A stretch of DNA of 64,000 nt from Prochlorococcus sp. HOT208_60m_813I02 (GCA_002025865.1 MWOR01000020.1:1-64000), one strand, 5' to 3'; positions 49,854 to 60,430 are shown, numbered from the stretch's first letter. Notes: generated by a model from the sequence alone, not told the origin. Numbers and translations are program-made.

Positions 49854-50870
49854 ATGCAAACTTGGCCTCATAAACATATCCACACACTAGCTAATTTTTC
49901 AATTAAGGATTATGAGTCAGTATTTGAATTAGCTAATAGATTTGATGCACTAAAGAATGCAGGAACAAAAAAGATACCGGCCTTACAAGGGACTTTGGTA
50001 ACTTCTTTATTTTTTGAAGCTAGTACAAGAACAAAAAATAGTTTTGAGCTTGCAGCAAAAAGACTTTCTGCTGATGTCCAAACGTTTGCGCCATCCTCCA
50101 GCTCTTTAACAAAAGGCGAAACAATAATTGATACAGCCATAACTTATTCTGCAATGGGGGCGGACACATTAGTTATCAGACATTCATCAAGTTACATAAC
50201 CTTTGAGATCGCAAAAAAACTTGATGCAATAAATTCCAAGACCTCGGTTCTTAATGCGGGAGATGGATTACATAGTCACCCCAGCCAAGGATTGCTTGAC
50301 ATCTATACATTGATAAAATTCTTTTCCCAAAAAACACTGAATCCAGAGGTTTTAAATTCCAAAAAAATTTTAATAATTGGCGACGTTAATCATTCAAGGG
50401 TTGCCAGGTCAAATCTTTGGGCTTTGAGTGCATTCGGCGCCGATATAATATTATGTGGTCCTAAGACATTAATACCTGATGAATTTATCAATTTTTTAAA
50501 AACCCCCGCGCCAAATCAAACAGAAGACCCTGTTAAATCAAGAGGTTCCATAACAATTTCTAGATCATTGGAAGAATCAATAAAAATTGCAGATGCGATT
50601 ATTGTTTTAAGACTCCAGAAAGAGAGAATGATGGAAACTTTACTAAGTAGCATTGATTCATATAGTTTGGATTATGGCTTAACTCCAGAGAAATTATCTT
50701 TGAATAATAAAGAAATCCCAATTCTACATCCCGGTCCCATCAACAGGGATATTGAAATTAGCAGCAAAGTGGTTGATCGATATCCTAATTGCTTAATTAA
50801 TAATCAAGTTGCAAATGGTATCCCTATAAGAATGGCTTTGCTTTATCTATTACAGAAACACAACAAGTGA
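49854..50870 (+). CDS. pyrB: Aspartate carbamoyltransferase catalytic subunit
   Basis: A 338-residue PyrB catalysing the committed step of pyrimidine synthesis. The carbamoyl-phosphate motif [19 protein letters not shown] is at about residues 54-72, and [26 protein letters not shown] and [12 protein letters not shown] follow. No regulatory subunit gene is nearby, as in other cyanobacteria. Confidence 0.97.
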   Translation: MQTWPHKHIHTLANFSIKDYESVFELANRFDALKNAGTKKIPALQGTLVTSLFFEASTRTKNSFELAAKRLSADVQTFAPSSSSLTKGETIIDTAITYSAMGADTLVIRHSSSYITFEIAKKLDAINSKTSVLNAGDGLHSHPSQGLLDIYTLIKFFSQKTLNPEVLNSKKILIIGDVNHSRVARSNLWALSAFGADIILCGPKTLIPDEFINFLKTPAPNQTEDPVKSRGSITISRSLEESIKIADAIIVLRLQKERMMETLLSSIDSYSLDYGLTPEKLSLNNKEIPILHPGPINRDIEISSKVVDRYPNCLINNQVANGIPIRMALLYLLQKHNK

Positions 50871-50872
50871 AT

Positions 50873-51214
50873 TTATAGCAACTTAAGACTTTCTGTAAAG
50901 AAACCATAAAATAATCCTAATCTTAAAGAATCTAATAAAAGTACTAAAAATTTCTTTTTCCTTTCAAATCTAAAATTTCTCCTCAAAATTATTAAAAACT
51001 CAATAAAAACTACTGATAAAAAAGCGGCTACAGGATCCATAAGTTCCACAACGGCACTTACCATACCAAGAGAACTTCCAAAAAAGTATCCGATTAAAAG
51101 TGTAATCAATGATATTGAATATCTTCGCCATGGATTATTAGCCCAAATACTTAATGTCTGAATATTTTCCACAATTTTTAGCTGAAATTTTGTCTTTTGA
51201 GGTTTAACAACCAT
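50873..51214 (-). CDS. ycf20: Ycf20-like protein (DUF565)
   Basis: A 113-residue protein with two or three hydrophobic segments (about residues 33-50, 55-78 and 90-108). It reads RRYSISLITLLIGYFFGSSLG and RNFRFERKKKFLVLLLDSLRLGLFYGFF, the conserved Ycf20 pattern shared by cyanobacteria and plastids. In plants relatives are linked to non-photochemical quenching; here the role is unknown. Confidence 0.85.
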   Translation of the reverse strand: MVVKPQKTKFQLKIVENIQTLSIWANNPWRRYSISLITLLIGYFFGSSLGMVSAVVELMDPVAAFLSVVFIEFLIILRRNFRFERKKKFLVLLLDSLRLGLFYGFFTESLKLL

Positions 51215-51225
51215 TTTGCATTAAA

Positions 51226-51426
51226 CTAAGCCGCTTCAGAGTTTGATTGAATTTTAGTATTTCCTTCTATTAATTCAAGTAATGCTTCCAACTGAGCCAT
51301 TAACCCTCTTAATTCGCCTGGCTCAGGGAAAAGGTCATCTTCTTTTATCCCCAAATGCATTTCTCTGAGCTCTTGCCTTAAATAGCGTATGTGACTGATG
51401 ACTTGCTCTCTTTTAGTTTGCGACAT
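51226..51426 (-). CDS. Small conserved cyanobacterial helical protein, unknown
   Basis: A 66-residue protein predicted mostly helical (REQVISHIRYLRQELREMHLG, GELRGLMAQLEALLELIEG), possibly a short coiled coil. It is conserved in appearance but not a family I can name. It lies 11 bases upstream of ycf20 on the same strand and is likely co-transcribed. Confidence 0.7.
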   Translation of the reverse strand: MSQTKREQVISHIRYLRQELREMHLGIKEDDLFPEPGELRGLMAQLEALLELIEGNTKIQSNSEAA

Positions 51427-51529
51427 GATATAAATTTTTTGCGTATATTTTAAGAAAGAATATTTTTGAAAATGAGAGTTTACATATTTATGATTGAGAA
51501 TGAAGATAAATGACCTAAAAAAATTTGAA

Positions 51530-51562
51530 AAGAATATGAAAATTGAAAATTATCATATTCTT
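51530..51562. repeat. Perfect 10-bp inverted repeat between divergent genes
   Basis: AAGAATATGA at 51530-51539 and TCATATTCTT at 51553-51562 form a perfect 10-bp stem with a 13-nt loop in the 217-base gap between the divergent small gene and the DUF2555 gene. No T-run follows, so it does not look like a terminator; it could be an operator or a UTR hairpin. Confidence 0.5.
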
Positions 51563-51643
51563 GAAAATATGAACTTAATTCTTATATCAATTTTAAATAA
51601 TTACTTGAGGCTTTATTATTAAAGTATATTGACTTTAATCAAT

Positions 51644-51865
51644 ATGAAATTCATTTCTGAAAATAAAATAAGTGAGGAAGTAGTAAATTCTTTTGATGAA
51701 GAAATGACCTTTGAGCTCGCTAAAAGGCTAGAGGAAGATAATTATAATACTCCATTTGATGGTTTAAAAGACTGGCACTTACTGAGAGCTCTTGCAATCA
51801 ATAGGCCTGAATTAACGTCTAATTATACCCATCTCCTCGATCAGGAACCTTTCGATGAAAACTAA
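51644..51865 (+). CDS. DUF2555 cyanobacterial protein
   Basis: A 73-residue protein. The stretch AKRLEEDNYNTPFDGLKDWHLLRALAINRPEL followed by LLDQEPFDEN matches the cyanobacterial DUF2555 family; function unknown. The ATG at 51644 is preferred over a TTG 15 bases upstream. The start codon lies in an ATATTGA/TCAATAT inverted repeat. It overlaps coaBC by 11 bases, so the two are translationally coupled. Confidence 0.85.
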   Translation: MKFISENKISEEVVNSFDEEMTFELAKRLEEDNYNTPFDGLKDWHLLRALAINRPELTSNYTHLLDQEPFDEN

Positions 51866-53111
51866 AAGTAAGGACTCCAAAATAAAGGTTCTTTTATTAA
51901 TAACTGGAAGTATTGCAGCTGTAAGAATTCCATTATTAGTTAGCCAATTAGCGAAAGAAAATTATGAAATAAGATGCGTTTTATCAAAAAATGCAGAAAA
52001 ATTAATAAAGCCGCTTTCTCTTTCTATTTTAAGTAGAAACCCGTGCATTTTAGAAAATGATCAATGGTCTGATGGTCAATCAACACCTCTTCACATAGAG
52101 CTAACTAATTGGGCTGATATCTTAATCATCGCCCCTTTAACAGCGACAACATTAGCAAAATGGGTAACTGGAAATGCAGAGGGATTGATCCCAAGCATCT
52201 TAATAGCAAATATAAAGCCAATAATTGTTGCACCAGCAATGAATACACAAATGTGGCTAAATAAATCTGTCCAAAAAAATTATGAGAATTTAGAGAATTA
52301 CGAAAATGTTTTATCTTTGCAACCAAGTGAAGGCCTCTTAGCATGCGATGCTATTGGCATCGGTAAGATACCTCCTAATGATCTAATCCAATTAGCTCTT
52401 GAATTTATAGCTTCACATAAACAAAATGAATATCGCAAAGATTTACTTAATAAAGAAATTTTAATAACTGGAGGGTGTACCTCAGAGAAAATTGACGCGG
52501 CAAGACACATTACTAACAAAAGTTCTGGAGCTATGGGCCTACTTCTTTCTCAAGTCGCGAGGTTCAGGGGAGCACACGTAAAGTATGTTCATGGTCCTCT
52601 TAAAATTGATAAGAATCTTACTGATGGAATAAAAAGATATGAAATTGAAACTAGTATTGATTTAATTAAGGCTCTTAATGATGAAATATCAAATTGCGAT
52701 TATTTTTTCATGAATGCAGCAGTATCTGATTTCAAAATAACCTCTGATACTTCAGCTAAAATTCCAAAAAATCAAATTAATGCTCATTTGAATCAAAACT
52801 TTGAGCTAGTCCCTGATATTTTAAAAACAATTAGTAAATCAAAAAAAGATAACCAAGTTTTTGTAGGCTTTTGTGCTTTTACAGGATCCATCGAAGAGGC
52901 ACGAATGACAATTAAAGAAAAGATTATCCAAAAGGGTTGTGATTATCTATTCGCAAATCCAATTGATCTTGAAGGCCAAGGGTTTGGCTTTATGGCACAA
53001 AATGAAGGTTGGCTATTCGATACGAACAATATGGAACACTACATTAACAAAACATCAAAAATTGATTTAGCAAATAAATTAATAACCCAAATTATTTCAT
53101 TAAAAAAATAA
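51855..53111 (+). CDS. coaBC: Bifunctional phosphopantothenoylcysteine decarboxylase/synthetase
   Basis: A 418-residue CoaBC (Dfp) for coenzyme A synthesis. The N-terminal flavodoxin-like decarboxylase shows TGSIAAVRIP, HIELTNWADILIIAPLTATTLAKW and VAPAMNTQMW. The C-terminal synthetase shows ILITGGCTSEKIDAARHITNKSSGAMG and NAAVSDFK. The start lies inside the DUF2555 reading frame. Confidence 0.95.
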   Translation: MKTKSKDSKIKVLLLITGSIAAVRIPLLVSQLAKENYEIRCVLSKNAEKLIKPLSLSILSRNPCILENDQWSDGQSTPLHIELTNWADILIIAPLTATTLAKWVTGNAEGLIPSILIANIKPIIVAPAMNTQMWLNKSVQKNYENLENYENVLSLQPSEGLLACDAIGIGKIPPNDLIQLALEFIASHKQNEYRKDLLNKEILITGGCTSEKIDAARHITNKSSGAMGLLLSQVARFRGAHVKYVHGPLKIDKNLTDGIKRYEIETSIDLIKALNDEISNCDYFFMNAAVSDFKITSDTSAKIPKNQINAHLNQNFELVPDILKTISKSKKDNQVFVGFCAFTGSIEEARMTIKEKIIQKGCDYLFANPIDLEGQGFGFMAQNEGWLFDTNNMEHYINKTSKIDLANKLITQIISLKK

Positions 53112-53329
53112 AAAAAAATTTTTCAATTTGTATTTTTTTTGTAATCTTAATCATTAAAAATAATGTGATAGCTTACAATAATTCAAGTTTTTTAAAATCT
53201 AAAAAGCTACGGGTTGTTTCGAGGTTTTGATAGTCCTATCTTTTATGGTCCTTTCCCTTGTAATATCCGTACTGAACTTATTAGATGACCTTTAATCTAT
53301 CGTCACAGAACTTTACTGCAACTTTAATT

Positions 53330-54124
53330 ATGAGAATTCGTTCTTTCTTAGCGTTTGTTATTTCAATTTGTATAACTTTTGCTTTCGTACCTGTTAAAAC
53401 ATTTGCTTTTTCTGAAAGAGGAAATGCACAATTTACAGATGTTGTTAATACAGGAAAAGCTAATGATTGCCCTACATTAGACTCATCTCTTGTCGGATCA
53501 ATATCTCTAGGGAATGGAGATAGCCTTAAAGGAATATGCATGCATCCAACGGAAGTTTATGTAAAAGTGCCAGGGACAAAACGAAAAGCTGCAGAATTTG
53601 TTTCTACAAAAATTATTAGTCCTAGAAATAACACCACAGTGACAGAAGTTTATGGAGATATAGATTCAGGAACCTTCACTGAAAAGGGTGGTATTGATTT
53701 TCAACTTATTACTGTTTTAACTCCTGGTGGTTTAGAGGTGCCATTTGCATTCTCAGCAAAAGATCTTACAGCTAATTTACCTTCATCTATTGAGCCAGGC
53801 ACTGAGGTTAGTGGTTCAACATTTACACCTAACTACAGAACTGGTGACTTTCTAGATCCAAAGGCAAGAGCTAAAAATACTGGTGTTGAATATGCTCAAG
53901 GTTTAGTTGCATTAGGAGGAGATGATGAAGAACTTGCAAAAGAAAATATTAAAGTTGATGTAAATGGTACTGGCGTTATAACTCTTTCAATCAACAATGT
54001 AGATTCTGACACAGACGAATTTGCTGGTACTTTTGAAGCTATCCAACCTTCAGATACAGATATGGGTTCAAAGGATCCACTTGATGTAAAAATAATTGGG
54101 GAGCTTTACGGAAGAAAGGCATAA
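53330..54124 (+). CDS. psbO: PSII manganese-stabilising protein PsbO
   Basis: PsbO is the lumenal 33-kDa subunit that protects the oxygen-evolving cluster. I take the ATG at 53330 as start because it opens a classic signal peptide (MRIRSFLAF... ending around VKTFAFS). An ATG at 53285 would add 15 residues. The two disulfide cysteines are in ANDCPTLD and LKGICMHP. FTPNYRTGDFLDPKARAKNTG and GELYG near the end complete the barrel. A strong terminator follows. Confidence 0.96.
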   Translation: MRIRSFLAFVISICITFAFVPVKTFAFSERGNAQFTDVVNTGKANDCPTLDSSLVGSISLGNGDSLKGICMHPTEVYVKVPGTKRKAAEFVSTKIISPRNNTTVTEVYGDIDSGTFTEKGGIDFQLITVLTPGGLEVPFAFSAKDLTANLPSSIEPGTEVSGSTFTPNYRTGDFLDPKARAKNTGVEYAQGLVALGGDDEELAKENIKVDVNGTGVITLSINNVDSDTDEFAGTFEAIQPSDTDMGSKDPLDVKIIGELYGRKA

Positions 54125-54140
54125 ATCCTACTCAAGAGAA

Positions 54141-54168
54141 AAAGGGGGTTAAACCCCTCTTTTTTTTT
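54141..54168 (+). terminator. Rho-independent terminator of psbO
   Basis: A GGGG/CCCC core stem, extended by a G-T pair and with a short A/T loop, followed by C and nine or so T, about 20 bases after the psbO stop. Confidence 0.85.
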
Positions 54169-54196
54169 CAAAATTTTTCTTTATTAATTTTAAAAA

Positions 54197-55372
54197 ATGG
54201 AATTACAACAAAAAACTAAAACAGATACTAATGGACTAATACCGCCTTATGGAGGGGAACTAAGAAATCTAATTATTAAAGATGAAAACATTAAAAATGA
54301 TCTTATCTCTAAAGCTACCTATGAGTTTGAATGTAGCGAAAGAAATGCATGCGATGTAGAACTTTTGATGGTTGGAGCTTTTTCTCCATTGGAAGGTTTT
54401 ATGGATGAAAATAACTACAATTCGGTAATTAAAAATAATAGAAATATAAACGGTTTGCTTTTTGGCTTGCCTATTGTATTTGATTCAAATAATGAAAAAG
54501 TAAAAGCTGGAGAGACAATATTGCTTACTTATAAAAAACAAAAAATTGCAGTTTTAGAAGTTAGCTCTAAATGGGAGCCTGACAAATCCTCAGAAGCTGA
54601 ACTTTGTTATGGTACTAATTCTTTAGATCATCCAGCTGTTAAAATGATTTTTAACGAGAGAGGAAGATTCTATATAGGAGGAAGAGTTTATGGTTTCGAA
54701 CTACCAACTAGAGAATTCCCCTGCAAAACTCCAGAAGAAGTTAGATCTACACTGCCATCAAATCATGATGTAGTTGCATTTCAATGCAGAAATCCAATTC
54801 ATAGAGCACATTATGAATTATTTACTAATGCCTTACTTTCAGAAAATGTCTCCTCTAAATCAGTTGTTTTAGTTCATCCAACTTGTGGACCAACTCAACA
54901 AGATGATATCCCGGGGAAAGTTAGATATTTGACCTATAAAGAATTAGAAGAGGAAATATCTGATGAAAGAATAAAATGGGCTTTTTTACCTTATTCAATG
55001 CATATGGCGGGGCCAAGAGAAGCTCTGCAACATATGATAATCAGAAGAAATTATGGCTGCACCCATTTTATTATTGGTAGAGATATGGCTGGTTGTAAGT
55101 CTTCATCAACTGGTGAGGATTTTTATGGTCCATATGACGCCCAGAATTTTGCAAATAAGTGTGCAGATGAATTGATGATGCAAACTGTTCCTTCAAAAAA
55201 TTTAGTTTATACAAAGGAAAAAGGATATATAACAGCTGAAGAAGCCAAAGAATTAAATTATGAAATTATGAAACTTAGTGGTACTGAATTTAGAAAGAAA
55301 TTAAGGAATGGCGAACCAATTCCTGAATGGTTTGCATTCAAAAGTGTAGTAGATGTTCTAAGACGCTCTTAA
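54197..55372 (+). CDS. sat: ATP sulfurylase
   Basis: A 391-residue sulfate adenylyltransferase that makes APS for sulfur assimilation. It has QCRNPIHRAHYELF (QxRNPxHRxH) and FIIGRDMAGCKSS with the cyanobacterial GRDMAG form, plus STGEDFYGPYDAQ and LSGTEFRKKLRNGE. No fused APS kinase domain is present. The start is 29 bases past the psbO terminator. Confidence 0.96.
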   Translation: MELQQKTKTDTNGLIPPYGGELRNLIIKDENIKNDLISKATYEFECSERNACDVELLMVGAFSPLEGFMDENNYNSVIKNNRNINGLLFGLPIVFDSNNEKVKAGETILLTYKKQKIAVLEVSSKWEPDKSSEAELCYGTNSLDHPAVKMIFNERGRFYIGGRVYGFELPTREFPCKTPEEVRSTLPSNHDVVAFQCRNPIHRAHYELFTNALLSENVSSKSVVLVHPTCGPTQQDDIPGKVRYLTYKELEEEISDERIKWAFLPYSMHMAGPREALQHMIIRRNYGCTHFIIGRDMAGCKSSSTGEDFYGPYDAQNFANKCADELMMQTVPSKNLVYTKEKGYITAEEAKELNYEIMKLSGTEFRKKLRNGEPIPEWFAFKSVVDVLRRS

Positions 55373-55418
55373 TAATGTTTTATTATTAGTATTATAGATT
55401 TATTAAAGATTTTTTATC

Positions 55419-57272
55419 GTGAACAAACGTTGGAGAAACGTAGGACTTTATGTTCTAGCTGCTATTACTGTAATTTTCATTGGTACCTCAGTTTTTGATA
55501 AACCTAATACTGAAAGTTCTACAAAGACCTTGAGATACAGTGATTTTATAGAGGCAGTACAAGATAAAGAAATCAGTAGAGTCCTAATATCTCCAGATAA
55601 TGCCACAGCTCAAGTTGTTGAAAATGATGGGAGCAGGTCTGAGGTCAATTTAGCCCCTGACAAAGATTTATTAAAAATACTGACTGAGAATAATGTAGAT
55701 ATAGCTGTAACTCCTACAAAATTAGCCAATCCATGGCAACAAGCTGTAAGTAGCTTAATTTTTCCAGTACTTTTGATTGGAGGCCTATTTTTTCTTTTCA
55801 GAAGATCCCAAAGTGGTAATGCTGGAGGTGGTAACCCTGCCATGAGTTTTGGCAAAAGCAAAGCGAGATTGCAAATGGAACCATCTACACAAGTAACCTT
55901 TTCAGATGTTGCGGGTGTTGAAGGTGCAAAATTAGAACTTACAGAAGTTGTAGATTTTCTTAAAAGCCCAGATAGATTTACTGCAGTAGGAGCAAAAATT
56001 CCAAAAGGAGTTCTTCTTGTTGGCCCTCCTGGGACGGGAAAAACATTGTTAGCAAAAGCAGTAGCTGGAGAAGCAGGTGTACCTTTTTTCTCAATATCTG
56101 GTTCAGAATTTGTAGAGATGTTTGTAGGAGTTGGAGCTAGCAGAGTTAGAGATCTTTTTGAACAAGCTAAAAAGAATGCTCCTTGTATTGTTTTTATTGA
56201 CGAAATAGATGCAGTTGGAAGACAAAGGGGTGCTGGTATGGGCGGAGGAAATGATGAAAGAGAACAAACATTAAATCAACTCCTAACTGAAATGGATGGT
56301 TTCGAAGGTAATTCAGGAATAATAATAGTTGCTGCCACCAACAGACCAGATGTCTTAGATTCAGCTTTAATGCGTCCTGGAAGATTTGATAGACAGGTAA
56401 CAGTAGATAGGCCAGATTATGCTGGAAGATTGCAGATATTAAATGTTCATGCGAAAGATAAAACTCTTTCAAAAGACGTAGATTTAGATAAAGTTGCTAG
56501 AAGAACACCAGGATTTACTGGTGCAGATTTAGCTAACCTTTTAAATGAAGCAGCAATACTAGCAGCTAGAAAAGATTTAGATAAAGTAAGTAACGATGAA
56601 GTCGGTGATGCCATTGAAAGGGTTATGGCTGGCCCAGAAAAGAAAGATAGAGTAATCAGTGATAAGAAAAAAGAATTAGTTGCTTATCACGAAGCTGGTC
56701 ATGCACTCGTTGGAGCATTAATGCCTGATTATGATCCAGTAGCAAAAGTTTCAATTATTCCAAGAGGTCAAGCTGGAGGTCTAACCTTCTTTACTCCAAG
56801 TGAAGAAAGAATGGAATCTGGTCTTTACTCTCGTTCTTACCTTCAAAATCAAATGGCTGTAGCTCTTGGTGGAAGAGTTGCTGAAGAAATTGTTTATGGA
56901 GAAGAAGAGGTAACAACTGGAGCTTCAAATGATTTACAACAAGTTGCTAATGTAGCAAGACAAATGATCACTAAATTTGGCATGAGTGACAAAATAGGTC
57001 CTGTCGCTCTAGGTCAATCTCAAGGTGGAATGTTTCTTGGAAGAGATATGAGCTCTACAAGAGACTTCTCTGAAGACACGGCCGCAACAATTGATGTAGA
57101 GGTTTCAGAACTTGTTGATGTTGCCTATAAGAGAGCTACAAAAGTTTTATCAGATAACAGAACTGTTCTAGACGAAATGGCTCAAATGCTAATTGAAAGA
57201 GAAACTATAGATACTGAAGATATCCAAGATTTGCTTAACCGTTCAGAAGTAAAAGTCGCAAACTATATCTAA
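55419..57272 (+). CDS. ftsH: ATP-dependent zinc metalloprotease FtsH
   Basis: A 617-residue thylakoid-type FtsH with a GTG start. Two transmembrane segments (about residues 8-25 and 112-130) flank a lumenal domain. The AAA module has Walker A GPPGTGKT, Walker [10 protein letters not shown] and the second region of homology [19 protein letters not shown]. The zinc motif HEAGH is intact. Cyanobacterial FtsH hexamers degrade photodamaged D1, so a role in PSII repair is likely; other isoforms may exist elsewhere in the genome. Confidence 0.97.
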   Translation: MNKRWRNVGLYVLAAITVIFIGTSVFDKPNTESSTKTLRYSDFIEAVQDKEISRVLISPDNATAQVVENDGSRSEVNLAPDKDLLKILTENNVDIAVTPTKLANPWQQAVSSLIFPVLLIGGLFFLFRRSQSGNAGGGNPAMSFGKSKARLQMEPSTQVTFSDVAGVEGAKLELTEVVDFLKSPDRFTAVGAKIPKGVLLVGPPGTGKTLLAKAVAGEAGVPFFSISGSEFVEMFVGVGASRVRDLFEQAKKNAPCIVFIDEIDAVGRQRGAGMGGGNDEREQTLNQLLTEMDGFEGNSGIIIVAATNRPDVLDSALMRPGRFDRQVTVDRPDYAGRLQILNVHAKDKTLSKDVDLDKVARRTPGFTGADLANLLNEAAILAARKDLDKVSNDEVGDAIERVMAGPEKKDRVISDKKKELVAYHEAGHALVGALMPDYDPVAKVSIIPRGQAGGLTFFTPSEERMESGLYSRSYLQNQMAVALGGRVAEEIVYGEEEVTTGASNDLQQVANVARQMITKFGMSDKIGPVALGQSQGGMFLGRDMSSTRDFSEDTAATIDVEVSELVDVAYKRATKVLSDNRTVLDEMAQMLIERETIDTEDIQDLLNRSEVKVANYI

Positions 57273-57293
57273 TCGCGAAAGTTTAAATTTTTA

Positions 57294-57920
57294 ATGAATA
57301 GTAAAGAAGATTCTTTTTCGGAGTTCCTGAAAACTGAGTCTTTTTTTTTACTTATAAAACCTGAAGATAATATTTACTCAAATACCTCTATAAGAAATTC
57401 ATTTTTTGAAGAATTAGAATACTTAGTAAAATTAGGATTAAAGAATATTGAAATAAGTTGGTCTAACAACGAAAATTGGTTCGATTTTGTATCCGATATC
57501 AAAATTAAATATCCAAGAATTAATTTAGGCTCCGCCTCAATAGTTAATAAGCAATCAATAGAAGATTCTTTAAAAATTGGATTAAATTTTTCGATGATGA
57601 AATTTTGGGATAAAGATCTTTTCAATTATGCGCAGTCAAAAAGTTATTTATTAATTCCTGGAATTAATAATTTAAAAGATCTTAAGGAAGCGATAGATTT
57701 AAATTGCAAAATTATCAAAATTTACCCAATAAACAGTAAAGATAGTTCGATAGATATACTCAACTATAGAAATATTGATTTCATTGCTGCTGGAGGACTA
57801 TCAATCAATGATTTAAAAACTTATAAATCTTTAGGGTATAAAGCAGTCGTAATTGGGGATAAAGCTATCAAAAATAAAAAATTTGATCCAAAAATATTTG
57901 AATGGCTCAAAAATAATTAA
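57294..57920 (+). CDS. eda: KDPG aldolase-like TIM-barrel protein, divergent
   Basis: A 208-residue protein aligning with 2-keto-3-deoxy-6-phosphogluconate aldolase: GLKNIEISW for the first strands, LGSASIVNKQS for the GAGTVL loop, the Schiff-base lysine in IIKIYPIN, and FIAAGGLSINDLKTY. The GAGTVL and SPG-type loops are altered (SASIV, MMKFW), and the usual arginine after EIT is absent. It may be a true ED-pathway aldolase or a divergent relative. It starts 21 bases after ftsH. Confidence 0.75.
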   Translation: MNSKEDSFSEFLKTESFFLLIKPEDNIYSNTSIRNSFFEELEYLVKLGLKNIEISWSNNENWFDFVSDIKIKYPRINLGSASIVNKQSIEDSLKIGLNFSMMKFWDKDLFNYAQSKSYLLIPGINNLKDLKEAIDLNCKIIKIYPINSKDSSIDILNYRNIDFIAAGGLSINDLKTYKSLGYKAVVIGDKAIKNKKFDPKIFEWLKNN

Positions 57921-57954
57921 ATCAAAGATAAATATAATTTATTCAACAAAAATA

Positions 57955-59052
57955 CTACTTATTTATTAAGTCACATTGAGCATGATTTAGAAGCAAATGA
58001 TCAGCAAGTACTAGAGCTACCATAGCATCAACCATGGGAACTGCTCTTGGTAGAACGCATGGATCGTGCCTCCCTTTTGCTTTCATAAGTACTTCTTTAC
58101 CTTCAGCATTTACTGTTTTCTGTTCTTTCCCGATGGTTGCTGTAGGTTTAAAAGCTATCTTCATCTCGATATTTTCACCATTACTTATTCCGCCCTGTAT
58201 ACCTCCTGAATTGTTTGATGTTGTTCTTAACTTACTAATATCATCAGACTTGATGAATGCATCATTATGTTCGCTTCCTTTTAAATAAGTTCCAGAGAAA
58301 CCTGAACCTATTTCAAAGCCTTTCGTGGCAGGCAAAGACATCAAAGCCTTTGCTAAATCAGCTTCTAATTTATCAAAAACTGGCATTCCAAGACCAGAGG
58401 GAACATTCCTTACTAGACATTCAATAACACCGCCGCAAGAGTCTCCTTGACGCTTTAATTCCTTAATTCTCTCGATCATTTCTGTTGATACCTTTTCATC
58501 TGGACATCTAACAATATTTGAATCTATTTTTTTGAGAGAAATCTTCTCTTTATTTATATCAGAATCAATATCATGTATACGCTTTACCCAAGATATTATT
58601 TCAGTGTTACAGAAGGTTTTTAATAATTGTTTTGCTACAGCACCAGCAGCTACTCTCCCAATTGTTTCTCTAGCAGACGCTCTTCCACCGCCAGAACTTG
58701 CCTGAATTCCATATTTCAGATGATATGTACCATCTGCATGAGAAGGTCTAAATACTTGTTCCAAATTATCATAGTCTCCTGGTCTTTGATCCTTGTTTCT
58801 TACCAACATCGCTATTGGAGTTCCAAGTGTGAACCCTTCCTTTATCCCACTTAATATTTCAATTTTATCTTCTTCATTTCTGGGCGTTGTAATGTCACTT
58901 TGGCCAGGCCTTCGCCTATCTAATTCATTTTGTATCAGATTTATATCTACTTTTAACTTAGGGGGACATCCATCAAGGATAACTCCTACTGCACCACCAT
59001 GTGATTCTCCAAAAGTACTAACACGAAAAATTTTTCCAAAACTACTACTCAT
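57955..59052 (-). CDS. aroC: Chorismate synthase
   Basis: A 365-residue FMN-dependent enzyme that makes chorismate for aromatic amino acids, tocopherol and quinones. [60 protein letters not shown] and [18 protein letters not shown] are diagnostic. Confidence 0.98.
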   Translation of the reverse strand: MSSSFGKIFRVSTFGESHGGAVGVILDGCPPKLKVDINLIQNELDRRRPGQSDITTPRNEEDKIEILSGIKEGFTLGTPIAMLVRNKDQRPGDYDNLEQVFRPSHADGTYHLKYGIQASSGGGRASARETIGRVAAGAVAKQLLKTFCNTEIISWVKRIHDIDSDINKEKISLKKIDSNIVRCPDEKVSTEMIERIKELKRQGDSCGGVIECLVRNVPSGLGMPVFDKLEADLAKALMSLPATKGFEIGSGFSGTYLKGSEHNDAFIKSDDISKLRTTSNNSGGIQGGISNGENIEMKIAFKPTATIGKEQKTVNAEGKEVLMKAKGRHDPCVLPRAVPMVDAMVALVLADHLLLNHAQCDLINK

Positions 59053-59110
59053 AGAAATATCAAATGTTTTATCTATATATAAACATTATATGAAACCAAT
59101 TGAAAATTAA

Positions 59111-59138
59111 ACAAAAAAAGCCCCCAAAAAGGGGGCTT
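59111..59138 (-). terminator. Rho-independent terminator of psbA
   Basis: AAGCCCCC/GGGGGCTT, an 8-bp stem with a 5-nt loop at 59118-59138, followed on the minus strand by seven T. It lies about 20 bases past the psbA stop, as expected for a very strongly transcribed gene. Confidence 0.93.
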
Positions 59139-59159
59139 GTAAATTTAAGAACTTTAAGC

Positions 59160-60242
59160 TTAACCGATAGCTGGAGCTGAAAGAGCTACTGTTGTAGACT
59201 CAGCTGCTGCTAGATCAAGTGGGAAGTTGTGAGCGTTACGCTCGTGCATTACTTCCATACCTAGGTTTGCTCTGTTAAGAACGTCACCCCATGTAGGAAC
59301 AATCTTACCGTTTGCATCAACAACTGACTGGTTGAAGTTGAAACCGTTAAGGTTGAATGCCATTGTGCAGATACCCATTGAAGTTAACCATACACAAACA
59401 ACTGGGAATACAGCTAGGAAGAAGTGAAGACTTCTGCTGTTGTTGAATGAAGCATATTGGAAGATCAAACGACCGAAGTAGCCATGAGCTGCAACGATGT
59501 TGTATGTTTCTTCTTCTTGTCCGAACTTGTAACCATAGTTCTGAGACTCTGTCTCAGTTGTTTCTCTGATTAGAGATGAAGTAACAAGTGAACCGTGCAT
59601 AGCTGAGAATAAAGATCCTCCGAACATACCAGCAACACCAGCCATGTGGAATGGGTGCATAAGAATGTTGTGCTCTGCCTGGAAAACAAACATGAAGTTG
59701 AATGTTCCAGAGATACCTAGAGGCATTCCGTCAGAGAATGAACCTTGACCGAATGGGTATACAAGAAATACTGCGAAAGCTGCTGAAACTGGTGCAGAGT
59801 ATGCAACACAGATCCAAGGACGCATACCTAGACGGTATGAAAGCTCCCACTGTCTTCCCATGTATGCTGAAATACCAATTAGGAAGTGGAAAATTACAAG
59901 CTGGTAAGGACCACCGTTGTATAACCACTCATCTACAGTAGCTGCTTCCCAAATTGGGTAGAAGTGTAGACCAATAGCGTTAGATGAAGGAACAACTGCA
60001 CCTGAGATGATGTTGTTTCCATATAGGAAAGAACCAGCAACTGGCTCTCTAATTCCGTCGATGTCTACTGGTGGTGCTGCGATGAATGCAACGATGAAGC
60101 AAGCCGCTGCTGTAAGAAGGCATGGAATCATTAAGACGCCGAACCAACCAACATAAATTCTGTTGTTAGTTGATGTTACCCACTCACAAAACTGTGGCCA
60201 ACCTTTTAACAGCGATGAACGCTGCTGCTGAATAGTTGTCAT
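59160..60242 (-). CDS. psbA: Photosystem II D1 protein
   Basis: The 360-residue D1 reaction-centre protein. The five helices are intact, with [28 protein letters not shown] (Tyr-Z region), [18 protein letters not shown] (P680/iron histidines) and [24 protein letters not shown]-type plastoquinone pocket. The position matching canonical residue 130 is glutamine (GRQWELS), the low-light D1:1-like state. Its C-terminal tail after NFPLDLA would be removed. The base composition is less AT-rich than its neighbours, consistent with high expression. Confidence 0.99.
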   Translation of the reverse strand: MTTIQQQRSSLLKGWPQFCEWVTSTNNRIYVGWFGVLMIPCLLTAAACFIVAFIAAPPVDIDGIREPVAGSFLYGNNIISGAVVPSSNAIGLHFYPIWEAATVDEWLYNGGPYQLVIFHFLIGISAYMGRQWELSYRLGMRPWICVAYSAPVSAAFAVFLVYPFGQGSFSDGMPLGISGTFNFMFVFQAEHNILMHPFHMAGVAGMFGGSLFSAMHGSLVTSSLIRETTETESQNYGYKFGQEEETYNIVAAHGYFGRLIFQYASFNNSRSLHFFLAVFPVVCVWLTSMGICTMAFNLNGFNFNQSVVDANGKIVPTWGDVLNRANLGMEVMHERNAHNFPLDLAAAESTTVALSAPAIG

Positions 60243-60257
60243 GAGTTCGTAAAGTAT

Positions 60258-60316
60258 GTCTCTAAAGTGAGACGTGTAAATAAAAACGGAAGATTAATTC
60301 CGCTTCGAAGATTTTA
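60258..60316 (-). promoter_or_regulatory. psbA leader: candidate -10 box and two hairpins
   Basis: On the minus strand TAAAAT (60316-60311) is a candidate -10. The leader then carries two small stems, CGGAA/TTCCG (60302-60287) and GTCTC/GAGAC (60273-60258), the second ending 15 bases before the start codon. psbA leaders in other phototrophs control translation, so a role is plausible but not shown. Confidence 0.4.
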
Positions 60317-60430
60317 GACCAAAATCGCTAAAAATGTGTAATTTTTTTTCTTTAAGTAAACTTATTTTTTTCTAAATCAAAAAAAAGAACCTCCATATCT
60401 TAATATTTTCTTTGTTATTGAAGATTTAAC

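Noticed and set aside
59702-59941. ORFs overlapping psbA in other frames
   Set aside because: Shadows of the strongly constrained psbA coding sequence.
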